Of a stretch of 7,832 bases of DNA, positions 1 to 4,956 are shown piece by piece. The DNA lies in NCBI GenBank assembly GCA_022728415.1, contig JAIJJM010000088.1, positions 1-7,832 of the forward strand, read 5' to 3'. The translations under genes were made by a program, and so were the position numbers. How positions within the stretch are numbered: the stretch's first letter is position 1; each line of letters begins with the position of its first letter. Under the pieces are notes generated by a model. That model was given only the letters and a program-made list of their open reading frames with translations. It did not search any database and had not been told where the DNA came from. Source of the stretch: Collinsella sp. (GTDB lineage: Bacteria > Actinomycetota > Coriobacteriia > Coriobacteriales > Coriobacteriaceae).

Positions 1-379
1 TTTTATAGCTGGCGGCAGTGCTGCGCAGATACCAGATTGGTATAAGGGAAAAACCGATACCCAGAATGGGCACCATGTACACATTCCCGATCAAAAGGGC
101 AAGTACAGCCCCCACAGCGAACAGGATCAGGGACAGCCGTTTTATTGCCTCATAGCGGTCCGCCCGACCGGTGCCCTTCAAGATCTGTTTCAGTTCGTAA
201 TCCTGATTAAAAAAGCCCTTGGCTGGTGCGCCCAGAAGAACATTCAGTTCATCAGACAAGGTGGCGGATTTTCGCTGGGAGCGGAAGAGGGCGTCAATAA
301 AATCACCCGGCTTCACACCAAACAGAGCCAAAAGTCCAGCACTGAGCAGGATAAAACAGATAAGATAGATCCATTGCAA
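1..379 (-). CDS. Partial type II secretion F-like (TadB/TadC-like) membrane protein, N-terminal 126 residues
   Basis: This minus-strand reading frame is open from a TTG start at 379 to the window edge, giving 126 residues with the C-terminus missing. The start is supported by a strong AGGAGGT (387-393) seven bases upstream; the nearby ATG (372-374) is in a frame that stops early. Residues 2-20 form a membrane segment. Residues 23-80 are a charged cytoplasmic stretch (GVKPGDFIDALFRS, then LLGAPAKGFF). Residues 82-98 and 100-117 form two further membrane segments ending in WYLRSTAASYK. This layout resembles the N-terminus of secretion F proteins in Tad-type pilus loci of Clostridia, which form the inner-membrane platform; that assignment rests on recalled similarity. 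It lies outside the mobile element and is richer in G+C, so it is host or older-element DNA. An eight-codon tail of an upstream gene (MEPPKEVG, stop 380-382) abuts the start, suggesting an operon interrupted by the insertion. Confidence 0.55.
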   Translation of the reverse strand, partial: MQWIYLICFILLSAGLLALFGVKPGDFIDALFRSQRKSATLSDELNVLLGAPAKGFFNQDYELKQILKGTGRADRYEAIKRLSLILFAVGAVLALLIGNVYMVPILGIGFSLIPIWYLRSTAASYK

Positions 380-419
380 TTACCCCACCTCCTTTGGCGG
401 CTCCATGAATTATTTGAAA

Positions 420-447
420 TTTTATATCTAATTTTCAATTATCCGCA
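420..447 (+). repeat. Left terminal imperfect inverted repeat
   Basis: TTTTATATCT (420-429) and TTTTCAATTATCCGCA (432-447) match the reverse complement of the right end (7686-7710), where the order is TTTTATATCT then TTCTCAAATGTCCGCA. The first block is 10/10 identical and the second 12/16. The gap between blocks differs by three bases. Tn916-family elements are known to have imperfect terminal inverted repeats in AT-rich ends. Confidence 0.65.
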
Positions 448-453
448 TAAACA

Positions 454-481
454 CTATACATTCAAGCATTTTGAAGTATAG
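454..481. repeat. Hairpin just inside the left end
   Basis: CTATAC-A-TTCAA (454-465) pairs with TTGAA-GTATAG (471-481) across a GCATT loop, with one bulged A. It has no T-tract and lies between the terminal repeat and the Int arm repeats. It may be a protein-binding site; the function is not known. Confidence 0.4.
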
Positions 482-493
482 AAAAACACTCAT

Positions 494-514
494 CTTACCA
501 CGAATTTACCACGA
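494..514 (+). repeat. Left Int arm-type direct repeats (2 copies)
   Basis: CTTACCACGA (494-503) and TTTACCACGA (505-514) are spaced 11 bp apart, about one helical turn. The same motif recurs in the same orientation at the right end (7576-7597, with a weaker copy at 7640-7649). Short direct repeats inside both ends are the known binding sites for the N-terminal arm-binding domain of Tn916 Int (DR-2 type). Assignment is by position and repetition. Confidence 0.65.
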
Positions 515-520
515 TTGAAT

Positions 521-535
521 GAGCCTTGATATGAC
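521..535 (+). repeat. 15-bp repeat, inverted copy between xis and int
   Basis: GAGCCTTGATATGAC here is a perfect reverse complement of 6335-6349, and its first 8 bases recur directly at 6306-6313 (as AATGAGCCTTG at 518-528 and 6303-6313). It lies 6 bp inside the left Int arm repeats. It could be a recombination accessory site, for example for Xis, or a target of another element regulator. Confidence 0.55.
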
Positions 536-549
536 CGTAAAACTACTAA

Positions 550-587
550 GGGAGATAGCACGAAACTGTGTATCTCCCGATTTTTTT
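550..587 (+). terminator. Rho-independent terminator, plus strand, at the left end
   Basis: GGGAGATA (550-557) pairs perfectly with TATCTCCC (571-578), followed by GA and seven Ts (581-587). No plus-strand gene precedes it in the integrated element. It would stop host read-in, or in the excised circle stop int-operon transcription after it crosses the joined ends. Confidence 0.75.
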
Positions 588-597
588 ATACAGTTGA

Positions 598-837
598 TTA
601 CTTCACTCCGATTTCAAATTTCAATATTGCTTTCATCATGTCTGTATGAATTTCTCCTTTTAGTTCTTCATCAACCTGCATAATGATTTTACCACTTTCA
701 GAGTGGTAAAAAGGACGCAAGCATAATTTAGAAATATAACCGTCATAAAACTTCAAAATCTCTTTAACTGCCATTTCATCTCCGCTTGACGCTTTGCAAA
801 TCAATTCAAAAGAGGGATAGCCATAATCTTTACTCAT
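598..837 (-). CDS. Small HTH-domain protein, Tn916 Orf8-like
   Basis: This 79-residue acidic protein matches the pattern of the small helix-turn-helix (HTH_16 type) proteins encoded beside the sigma-like gene in Tn916 and Tn1549 elements. The N-terminal half (residues 8-30, FELICKASSGDEMAVKEILKFYD) is the characteristic segment, followed by RPFY and a C-terminal EELKGEIHTDMMKAILKF. It is the second gene of a two-gene minus-strand operon, four bases after the stop of the sigma-like gene. Its ribosome binding site (AAGGGAAG) lies within the 3' end of that gene, so translation is probably coupled. In Tn916 the homologous region takes part in controlling transfer and excision; the exact role of this protein is not established. 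No convincing minus-strand terminator follows it before the element end. Confidence 0.75.
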   Translation of the reverse strand: MSKDYGYPSFELICKASSGDEMAVKEILKFYDGYISKLCLRPFYHSESGKIIMQVDEELKGEIHTDMMKAILKFEIGVK

Positions 838-841
838 TTCT

Positions 842-1261
842 TTACTTCCCTTCGCTCAAAAGCATTTTTAACTTCCTTAGTCCTCTAGTTCTTCTACTGC
901 AAATAGCAGAACGTGATACATGGTACAGTTCTGAAATTTCTCTGTCGTTCATTCCTTGAAAATAACGTAATAAAATCGCACTACGCTGTTTTTCTGACAG
1001 TCTATGTAAAACTGTACCAAGTGTTTCATCAGATACATAAATTGTAAAGTGCAAGACTTTAAATGATACACAATCATAAAAACAGGTATCAATCGTTCCA
1101 CGTTCAACTTGTTTCGTTTCGGCTATTTCACAAAACAATACTTCACGTTTAGAATGTCTTGCAAGCTGTCTGTTTCGACTTTTCACTTTGTTCTTAATGA
1201 CAATCAGCATTAAAGAATTGAACTGTAATCTGACGATATGCTCGAAAGAAGATGTCCTCAT
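842..1261 (-). CDS. Sigma-70 region 4-like regulator, Tn916 Orf7-like
   Basis: This 139-residue protein begins MRTSSFEHIVRLQFNSLMLIVIKNKVKSR, like the N-terminus of the sigma-like proteins of Tn916/Tn1549-type elements. Residues 82-135 look like sigma region 4: LHRLSEKQRSAILLRYFQGMND followed by the helix-turn-helix REISELYHVSRSAICSRRTRGLRKL, which would bind a -35 element. A region 2 able to bind a -10 element is not evident, and the middle (50-80) is Cys- and Phe-rich and divergent. The start has a good ribosome binding site (AAAGGGGGTG) seven bases upstream of ATG. It heads an operon with the Orf8-like gene. A perfect palindrome at 1294-1315 just upstream is a candidate operator. Unlike the Tn916 arrangement, the operon here points out of the element, away from xis-int. 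Confidence 0.8.
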   Translation of the reverse strand: MRTSSFEHIVRLQFNSLMLIVIKNKVKSRNRQLARHSKREVLFCEIAETKQVERGTIDTCFYDCVSFKVLHFTIYVSDETLGTVLHRLSEKQRSAILLRYFQGMNDREISELYHVSRSAICSRRTRGLRKLKMLLSEGK

Positions 1262-1293
1262 AATCTCACCCCCTTTCTGCTAATGCTGAAATA

Positions 1294-1315
1294 TATAAAC
1301 GGAATACCGTTTATA
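1294..1315. promoter_or_regulatory. Palindromic candidate operator upstream of the sigma-like gene
   Basis: TATAAACGG (1294-1302) and CCGTTTATA (1307-1315) are perfect 9-bp arms around AATA, 33 bases upstream of the sigma-like gene's ATG. There is no T-tract on either strand, so an operator or promoter-overlapping site is more likely than a terminator. On the minus strand it contains TATAAA- and TATATA-like -10 candidates; no clear -35 is visible. Confidence 0.45.
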
Positions 1316-1343
1316 CCCTTTAGAAATACAGAAAAATGGTAAG

Positions 1344-1378
1344 AAAAAAGCCCACACAAAACATATATTTGTGCGAGC
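1344..1378 (-). terminator. Terminator of the MFS/TetR cargo unit
   Basis: On the minus strand GCTCGCACAAA (1378-1368) pairs with TTTGTGTGGGC (1360-1350), 11 bp including two G-U pairs. Six Ts follow directly (1349-1344). It lies about 110 bases downstream of the MFS stop and separates the cargo from the sigma-like operon. Confidence 0.75.
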
Positions 1379-1487
1379 CTTAAATACTGCAATATTACTC
1401 TTTCTTTTATAACACTATCCTTTTAGCAGATTTCAAATTTTCTTTTATATATTGTTTTTAGCCTAACATACTATTTAACCCCTTGTA

Positions 1488-2726
1488 TTATATCTCTAAC
1501 TTTTGAAAAATTCTTTTTGAATATATTGAAATCATGATTGAAGCAATAGAAGCTACAAACATAACAACCCATGTTTCTTGTATAAATACATCGAATAAAA
1601 TACCGTAAACCATTTGTCCAATAGGTTGACCGCACATAGCAACTGCTACCAGCGTAGCCATTATCTTTCCTACTAATTGCGGTGGTGTTTGTGTCTGAAC
1701 AAGAGTGTAAATTTGAACAACAAACATAGTAGATACACCCATAGCCACAAAGCACATCACTGTAACTACCCAGTAGGAAACTATTGCAGGCAATTCTAAA
1801 AATAGCGAAATTCCCATAAGTAAAACAGAAACAGAACAAATAAGTAACAAGGTATAAAGGTTTTTTAGTTTTAACTTTGAAGCAACAAGAGCTGTTAAAA
1901 TACCACCACATAAACCACCTAATGATAATGCTGATTGTGAAAAACCATATAGTGTATCTGGCATTTTTAAAACTTCAGAAATTAAGATAGGCAGACCAAC
2001 AATTAAAACAGCACTTAAAACCAAATTGAAAATGCAAACCAAAAAGATTACGGATATAAAAATGGGTTTCTCCTTTTTCAAAAAGGTATAACTATCTTTT
2101 AAATCGTTTTTAGCAACTGCAATTACACCTACTTCACGAGGTCTTTTTTGGTGTGGAATATGGATAAAAATTTCCATAATGGCTGAAAAAGTAAAACATA
2201 TAATACTAACAATTAAAATGGGATTGATACCATAAAATTGAAAAACTACTCCGCTTATAGCTGGTCCGATAAAGTTTGCTAAAGTATTTACTTGATTTAT
2301 TATAGCATTACCGACGGTAAGTTTATCTGATGATACCAATAGAGGAATACTTGCTTGTACCGCTGGTTGATATGCACCAGAAATACCATAAAGTAACATC
2401 AAAGCAACAATAAACAAAGGTATGATAGGAATTTTTCCCAATGACAAATAAAATACTAAAATTATGATTGCTGTTACAAAATCTAGTATGACCATAATGT
2501 TTCTTTTATTTGTCCTGTCAGCAATAATACCACCTACCAGCGACAAAATAACCATAGGTAAAAAAGAGCAGGCTGTAGCAATACCAAACAAAGCTGATGA
2601 ACCAGTTTCTTTTAACAAATAGTACGGTAATGCAAATCGTAGGATAGCGTTTCCAAATAAAGAAATTATCTGTCCTATAACAACAAGTATAAAATCACGA
2701 TTAAAAAGTTTTTTTTCTGCTTGCAT
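1488..2726 (-). CDS. MFS drug-efflux-type transporter, 12 TM
   Basis: This 412-residue hydrophobic protein has the length and spacing of about 12 membrane helices expected of a major facilitator superfamily exporter, probably the DHA3 (MefA-like macrolide efflux) branch. The motif A loop between helices 2 and 3 is visible at residues 65-79 (GGIIADRTNKRNIMV), with the conserved G, D and R/K positions. A long cytoplasmic loop around 193-218 (HIPHQKRPREVGVIAVAKNDLK) separates the two halves. The start is supported by AAAAGGAGAG a few bases upstream of the ATG. The gene follows a TetR regulator on the same strand, and both carry the same operator upstream, which suggests substrate-induced proton-driven efflux. 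The actual substrate cannot be read from sequence. Its base composition is visibly more AT-rich than mobT-int, consistent with separate acquisition as cargo. Confidence 0.85.
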   Translation of the reverse strand: MQAEKKLFNRDFILVVIGQIISLFGNAILRFALPYYLLKETGSSALFGIATACSFLPMVILSLVGGIIADRTNKRNIMVILDFVTAIIILVFYLSLGKIPIIPLFIVALMLLYGISGAYQPAVQASIPLLVSSDKLTVGNAIINQVNTLANFIGPAISGVVFQFYGINPILIVSIICFTFSAIMEIFIHIPHQKRPREVGVIAVAKNDLKDSYTFLKKEKPIFISVIFLVCIFNLVLSAVLIVGLPILISEVLKMPDTLYGFSQSALSLGGLCGGILTALVASKLKLKNLYTLLLICSVSVLLMGISLFLELPAIVSYWVVTVMCFVAMGVSTMFVVQIYTLVQTQTPPQLVGKIMATLVAVAMCGQPIGQMVYGILFDVFIQETWVVMFVASIASIMISIYSKRIFQKLEI

Positions 2727-2750
2727 AAAATCTCTCCTTTTTATTTAATC

Positions 2751-2767
2751 AAACAGACCGTCGGTTT
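2751..2767 (+). promoter_or_regulatory. TetR operator 1, upstream of the MFS gene
   Basis: AAACAGACCGTCGGTTT is 14/17 identical to the reverse complement of operator 2 (3485-3501). Its core ACCGTCGGT is a dyad, like many TetR/AcrR operators. It lies 24 bases upstream of the MFS ATG and overlaps a TATAAA -10 candidate on the minus strand (2765-2770), so binding would block pump transcription. Confidence 0.7.
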
Positions 2768-2785
2768 ATATAATGGTTTAAATAA

Positions 2786-2806
2786 ACTGCTCTTTTATAG
2801 AGCAGT
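2786..2806 (-). terminator. Hairpin between tetR and the MFS gene: weak terminator or attenuator
   Basis: ACTGCTCT (2786-2793) and AGAGCAGT (2799-2806) form a perfect 8-bp stem with a 5-base loop. On the minus strand it is followed by TTATTTAAA, a poor T-tract. It probably reduces read-through from the tetR gene into the pump gene rather than stopping it fully. Confidence 0.45.
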
Positions 2807-2832
2807 CTATCGTATAGGGATAACAAATACAG

Positions 2833-3468
2833 TTATTTACAAAACTGTATAAATGCAGAAATTGTTTCTTCGTCTAATAATGTGTCTATGCCTATTCCAT
2901 TTAAAAGGGCATTGAATGTATTGCAACGTTTTTCCATACCCTCTTTATCCGTCATTTCAACTAATGGGTTGAGCCATACATTACTTAATACCATGATAAC
3001 TTCTGCAATTTCATGTGAATTTTCAATCTCCAAAGACTTATCCTTGATACCTTGTTCTAAAACGGGTTCAACAAATTCAGGTACTACAATTTCATACATT
3101 TGTTCTATTTGCATAGCAAGAAAACGAGGATTGTTTAATAGTTGAGGAGAAACTGTCAATAAAACGCTTTGGTTAGAATTGAATACCGCTGTCTTAAATA
3201 TTTCTCTTAACTTTTCTAAACCGTTTAAACTATCGTTATCTCTAATTTTAGCAAATATTACTGCATTTTCATTTCCAATTCTTTGAAAAATTGCTTTTAA
3301 AATATCTTCCTTTGAATCGAAATGATGATAAATAGCACCTTTAGAAAGTTTTGTTTCATTGATAATATCTTGCAATGATGTGTTATCATATCCTTTTTCA
3401 CAAAACATTTTTGTAGAAACATCTAAAATGAGTTTTACTGTTTCTTCTGGATATTTATTTCGTGCCAT
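2833..3468 (-). CDS. TetR-family transcriptional repressor of the MFS pump
   Basis: This 211-residue protein has a typical TetR N-terminus: residues 9-28 form the first helix (ETVKLILDVSTKMFCEKGYD), and 30-50 form the helix-turn-helix, TSLQDIINETKLSKGAIYHHF, followed by SKEDIL. The remaining part (60-211) is the variable ligand-binding and dimerization region. The start is set by GGAGGT five bases upstream of ATG. It has its own consensus promoter (3504-3532) with an operator over the start point, so it is probably autoregulated. It lies directly upstream of the pump gene on the same strand, and the pump carries the same operator. An inducer, probably a pump substrate, would release both genes. 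The target assignment is inference from operator sharing and adjacency. Confidence 0.9.
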   Translation of the reverse strand: MARNKYPEETVKLILDVSTKMFCEKGYDNTSLQDIINETKLSKGAIYHHFDSKEDILKAIFQRIGNENAVIFAKIRDNDSLNGLEKLREIFKTAVFNSNQSVLLTVSPQLLNNPRFLAMQIEQMYEIVVPEFVEPVLEQGIKDKSLEIENSHEIAEVIMVLSNVWLNPLVEMTDKEGMEKRCNTFNALLNGIGIDTLLDEETISAFIQFCK

Positions 3469-3484
3469 AACTTACCTCCAATAC

Positions 3485-3501
3485 AAACCGTTGGTCTGAT
3501 T
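3485..3501 (-). promoter_or_regulatory. TetR operator 2, over the tetR start point
   Basis: The minus-strand sequence AATCAGACCAACGGTTT matches operator 1 at 14 of 17 positions. It begins three bases downstream of the tetR -10 box, covering the expected transcription start near 3497, a classical autorepression position. Confidence 0.7.
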
Positions 3502-3503
3502 AA

Positions 3504-3532
3504 AGTATATCTTAGTATTTTATGCTTGTCAA
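3504..3532 (-). promoter_or_regulatory. Consensus housekeeping promoter of tetR
   Basis: On the minus strand TTGACA (3532-3527) and TATACT (3509-3504) are separated by 17 bases, a near-perfect vegetative sigma-factor promoter. The start point would be near 3497, inside operator 2, with GGAGGT at 3474-3479 and the ATG at 3468 downstream. Confidence 0.85.
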
Positions 3533-3540
3533 TATAAAGA

Positions 3541-3578
3541 CTTGCAATTTTATAAAAATGCAGAATGCAAGCCTTTTT
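3541..3578 (+). terminator. Weak plus-strand hairpin with T-tract
   Basis: CTTGCA (3541-3546) pairs with TGCAAG (3566-3571), followed by CC and TTTTT (3574-3578). The 19-base loop contains an AT-rich secondary stem. It could also end transcription of the minus-strand remnant just upstream, where TCTTTATATT follows the stem. Support is limited. Confidence 0.35.
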
Positions 3579-3581
3579 CAT

Positions 3582-3710
3582 TTATTCTACAATCTTCCAG
3601 TTGCTTTCCTTATGCGGTGTCAATTCATACTGTGATACCTGCGTTGCCTTTGCCTGATTTACCACAAATCAGATTTTATCCCTTTCTTCCTCTTGATTGC
3701 CCACAACAGA
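3582..3710 (-). pseudogene. Decayed 3' remnant of an unidentified gene
   Basis: On the minus strand a reading frame runs VVGNQEEERDKI, then TGA (3671-3669), then FVVNQAKATQVSQYELTP followed by HKESNWKIVE and a TAA stop at 3582-3584. The composition (charged, then ELTPHKESNWKIVE) looks like a real protein C-terminus rather than random translation, and no start codon with a ribosome binding site precedes it. It may be what is left of a larger gene of a Tn1549-like element after deletion, with the upstream part replaced by the terminator at 3715. The TGA sits in a 7-bp hairpin (3654-3672, CTGATTT/AAATCAG), so a point mutation or a chance structure is possible. The family is not recognised. Confidence 0.35.
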
Positions 3711-3714
3711 AAAG

Positions 3715-3777
3715 AAAAAGCCCTGTCAAGAGCTTTGCCACCATTGGTGGTGCTTTGCACTCTTGATCGGGCTTTTT
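3715..3777. terminator. Strong bidirectional terminator after the XRE regulator
   Basis: AAAAAGCCC (3715-3723) pairs with GGGCTTTTT (3769-3777), and TCAAGAG (3726-3732) with CTCTTGA (3760-3766). An apical CCACC/GGTGG stem lies at 3738-3750. T-tracts flank the stem on both strands. It ends the XRE transcript (stop at 3810) and insulates it from the cargo genes. Confidence 0.85.
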
Positions 3778-3809
3778 GTTTGCTGTATCTTCTCGCAAGA
3801 GGAAAAAAG

Positions 3810-4430
3810 TTACTCGTCCTCATCATCAAAATTGTTATTCCTTAATACTTCTCGTAACAGTTCCATATCTTCTTTTGAGTTCGGGTTTATCATTTTCACG
3901 ACTTGATAAGGTGTCTTATACTTATGTCCCTCTATGCTTTCCCCAAACATATCCATACTGTATAAATCATCATAGCGGTCTAATAATTTTTGAAACTTCA
4001 AATGCTGGATAAATTCTTTGATTGGGTAAAGGTCGGACGCTTCAATGCTTTTCCCGTTGATATAGTCTGTAATATATTCCCGTAACTTTTCTAACTCATA
4101 TTCCAGCCATTCTTCCTCACTGTCAAAGAAGTTATCATAGTGTCCATGTTTCAGTTCTGCATTTAGACGTTCTTCGGCTCTTAAAAACTGACAGACTTCC
4201 TTTTCAGATTGATTGACATACTTCCATTCTCCCGACAACAATTCATTGGGCGTAACGTCCAGCACTTCCATTATCTTTTCCAGCGTTTCATAGGCAGGAT
4301 AGTTCAACCCTCTTTCAATCTTGGAAAGGCTCTGCATATTGATACCGATTTTGTCCGCAAGTTCCTGTTGTTTCATTCCCCTAAATTTTCTTATGGTCTG
4401 TATATTATTTCCTAAATGGCTTATTTTCAT
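3810..4430 (-). CDS. XRE-family repressor, probable regulator of the mobility operon
   Basis: The protein is 206 residues from the start chosen here. The chosen ATG (4428-4430) has GGAGGG (4438-4443) seven bases upstream. A further in-frame ATG at 4443-4445 would place that ribosome binding site inside the coding region, so it is rejected. Residues 9-65 are a classical HTH_3 domain: IQTIRKFRGMKQQELADKIG, then INMQSLSKIERGLNYPAYETLEKIMEVLDVTPNELL. The C-terminal part (70-206) is charged and rich in Glu, Tyr and Asp, ending NNNFDDEDE; its function is not recognised. The gene diverges from the mobT-xis-int promoter, and TAAGCA-type repeats lie in the shared region, as expected of an element repressor that also controls itself. 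No cleavage or protease motif typical of SOS-sensing repressors is evident. A strong terminator follows. Confidence 0.8.
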   Translation of the reverse strand: MKISHLGNNIQTIRKFRGMKQQELADKIGINMQSLSKIERGLNYPAYETLEKIMEVLDVTPNELLSGEWKYVNQSEKEVCQFLRAEERLNAELKHGHYDNFFDSEEEWLEYELEKLREYITDYINGKSIEASDLYPIKEFIQHLKFQKLLDRYDDLYSMDMFGESIEGHKYKTPYQVVKMINPNSKEDMELLREVLRNNNFDDEDE

Positions 4431-4470
4431 TGCATAACCCTCCATATCTCGTTATATCTTCGCTATTATA

Positions 4471-4476
4471 AGTCTA
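4471..4476 (-). promoter_or_regulatory. -10 box candidate for the XRE gene
   Basis: On the minus strand TATAAT occurs in ACTTATAATAGCG, about 40 bases upstream of the chosen ATG. No good -35 lies at 16-18 bases; TTTACA is 23 bases upstream. The promoter may be weak or activator-dependent. A TAAGCAT motif lies just upstream at 4479-4485. Confidence 0.45.
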
Positions 4477-4478
4477 TC

Positions 4479-4564
4479 ATGCTTAATATGATTTGTAAAG
4501 GCAAAAAAAGATATTGACAAATAAGCATATAAGAATTACTATGTTCTTGTAATCGAATAAGCAC
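4479..4564. promoter_or_regulatory. TAAGCA repeats, candidate operators in the divergent promoter region
   Basis: TAAGCAT occurs on the minus strand at 4479-4485 and on the plus strand at 4522-4528, inside the mobility promoter spacer. TAAGCAC occurs at 4558-4564, just downstream. Three copies placed around the two promoters suit binding by the adjacent XRE repressor. The link is inferred from position only. Confidence 0.45.
4514..4542 (+). promoter_or_regulatory. Strong promoter of the mobT-xis-int operon
   Basis: TTGACA (4514-4519) and TACTAT (4537-4542) are separated by exactly 17 bases. A TAAGCAT motif lies within the spacer. The transcript would begin near 4549, pass through oriT as an untranslated leader of about 400 bases, and then enter mobT. 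Confidence 0.8.
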
Positions 4565-4688
4565 AATAGAATGAAATATAAAAACATTCAAAAAGAAATA
4601 CCTATCTGATTAAATCCGTAGATATGAATATCGGTTGAAATGGAACTTGTTAGAAAAGGCAAAACAGAACTTGCTGACAAAGTATTTC

Positions 4689-4739
4689 TGACACGGTGGC
4701 GGAAGCCTCTCAGGCTTACCGCCATGACACCTTGTGTCA
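4689..4739. repeat. Large hairpin in the oriT region
   Basis: TGGCGG-AAGCCT (4697-4708) pairs with AGGCTT-A-CCGCCA (4712-4724) across a CTC loop. An outer TGACAC (4689-4694) can pair with GTGTCA (4734-4739). Such stems near the nick region are typical relaxase or accessory binding sites, and some function as single-strand origins after transfer. Confidence 0.65.
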
Positions 4740-4764
4740 AGGGGAAGAAATGCTTTGTCGGCTG

Positions 4765-4780
4765 GCGAGCCTGCGAGCCT
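4765..4780 (+). repeat. Tandem 8-bp repeat near oriT
   Basis: GCGAGCCT is present twice in direct succession, eight bases upstream of the nick hairpin. GGCT (4760-4763) can also pair with AGCC in the repeats, giving alternative small stems. It is a possible MobT recognition iteron; function is unproven. Confidence 0.45.
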
Positions 4781-4785
4781 TGTCT

Positions 4786-4813
4786 GTGCCCCCGTTATCT
4801 AACAGGGGGGCAC
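4786..4813 (+). other. oriT: oriT core (nick-site hairpin) of the MobT relaxase
   Basis: GTGCCCCC (4786-4793) is inverted as GGGGGCAC (4806-4813) around the loop GTTATCTAACAG. The TAACAGGGGGG core and the flanking C/G arms closely resemble the known oriT sites of Tn916 (C-rich arm, TATCTAACAGG) and ICEBs1 (TAACAGGGGGG), recalled from the literature. In those elements the relaxase nicks within this loop/arm. It lies upstream of mobT, as in relatives. The 4543-4956 stretch holds this oriT and its repeats and no supported gene. Confidence 0.85.
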
Positions 4814-4956
4814 TATTTCACAAAAGACAAGTCAAAAACCATACAACCCCAAAGCTGTAAGGAGTAATGAGGAGTTTTAAGAAGATAGTAATTTCACATT
4901 CTTTTGAATAGTGGTTTACAGGTATTTCAAGGCTATTGTGGGATTGGAGGAATACA

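Noticed and set aside
1471..1911. 146-residue Cys- and Tyr-rich minus-strand frame
   Set aside because: It overlaps the MFS gene in another frame, has unnatural composition and lacks a supported start.
2882..3145. Plus-strand frame opposite tetR
   Set aside because: It is antisense to tetR with no ribosome binding site or recognisable domain.
3654..3672. 7-bp hairpin CTGATTT/AAATCAG as a separate regulatory element
   Set aside because: It is short, has no T-tract and lies in decayed sequence; chance is the simpler explanation.
3542..4012. Plus-strand frames across the remnant, terminator and XRE 3' end
   Set aside because: They overlap each other, cross a strong terminator and lack initiation signals.
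4209..4415. Plus-strand frame opposite the XRE gene
   Set aside because: It is antisense to a well-supported gene and has no signals of its own.
4436..4445. Upstream ATG for the XRE gene (adds MEGYA)
   Set aside because: The ribosome binding site GGAGGG lies inside those codons and is correctly spaced for the later ATG at 4430.
4640..4867. 75-residue plus-strand frame over the oriT region
   Set aside because: It runs through the oriT hairpins and tandem repeat, has no ribosome binding site and does not look like a folded protein.
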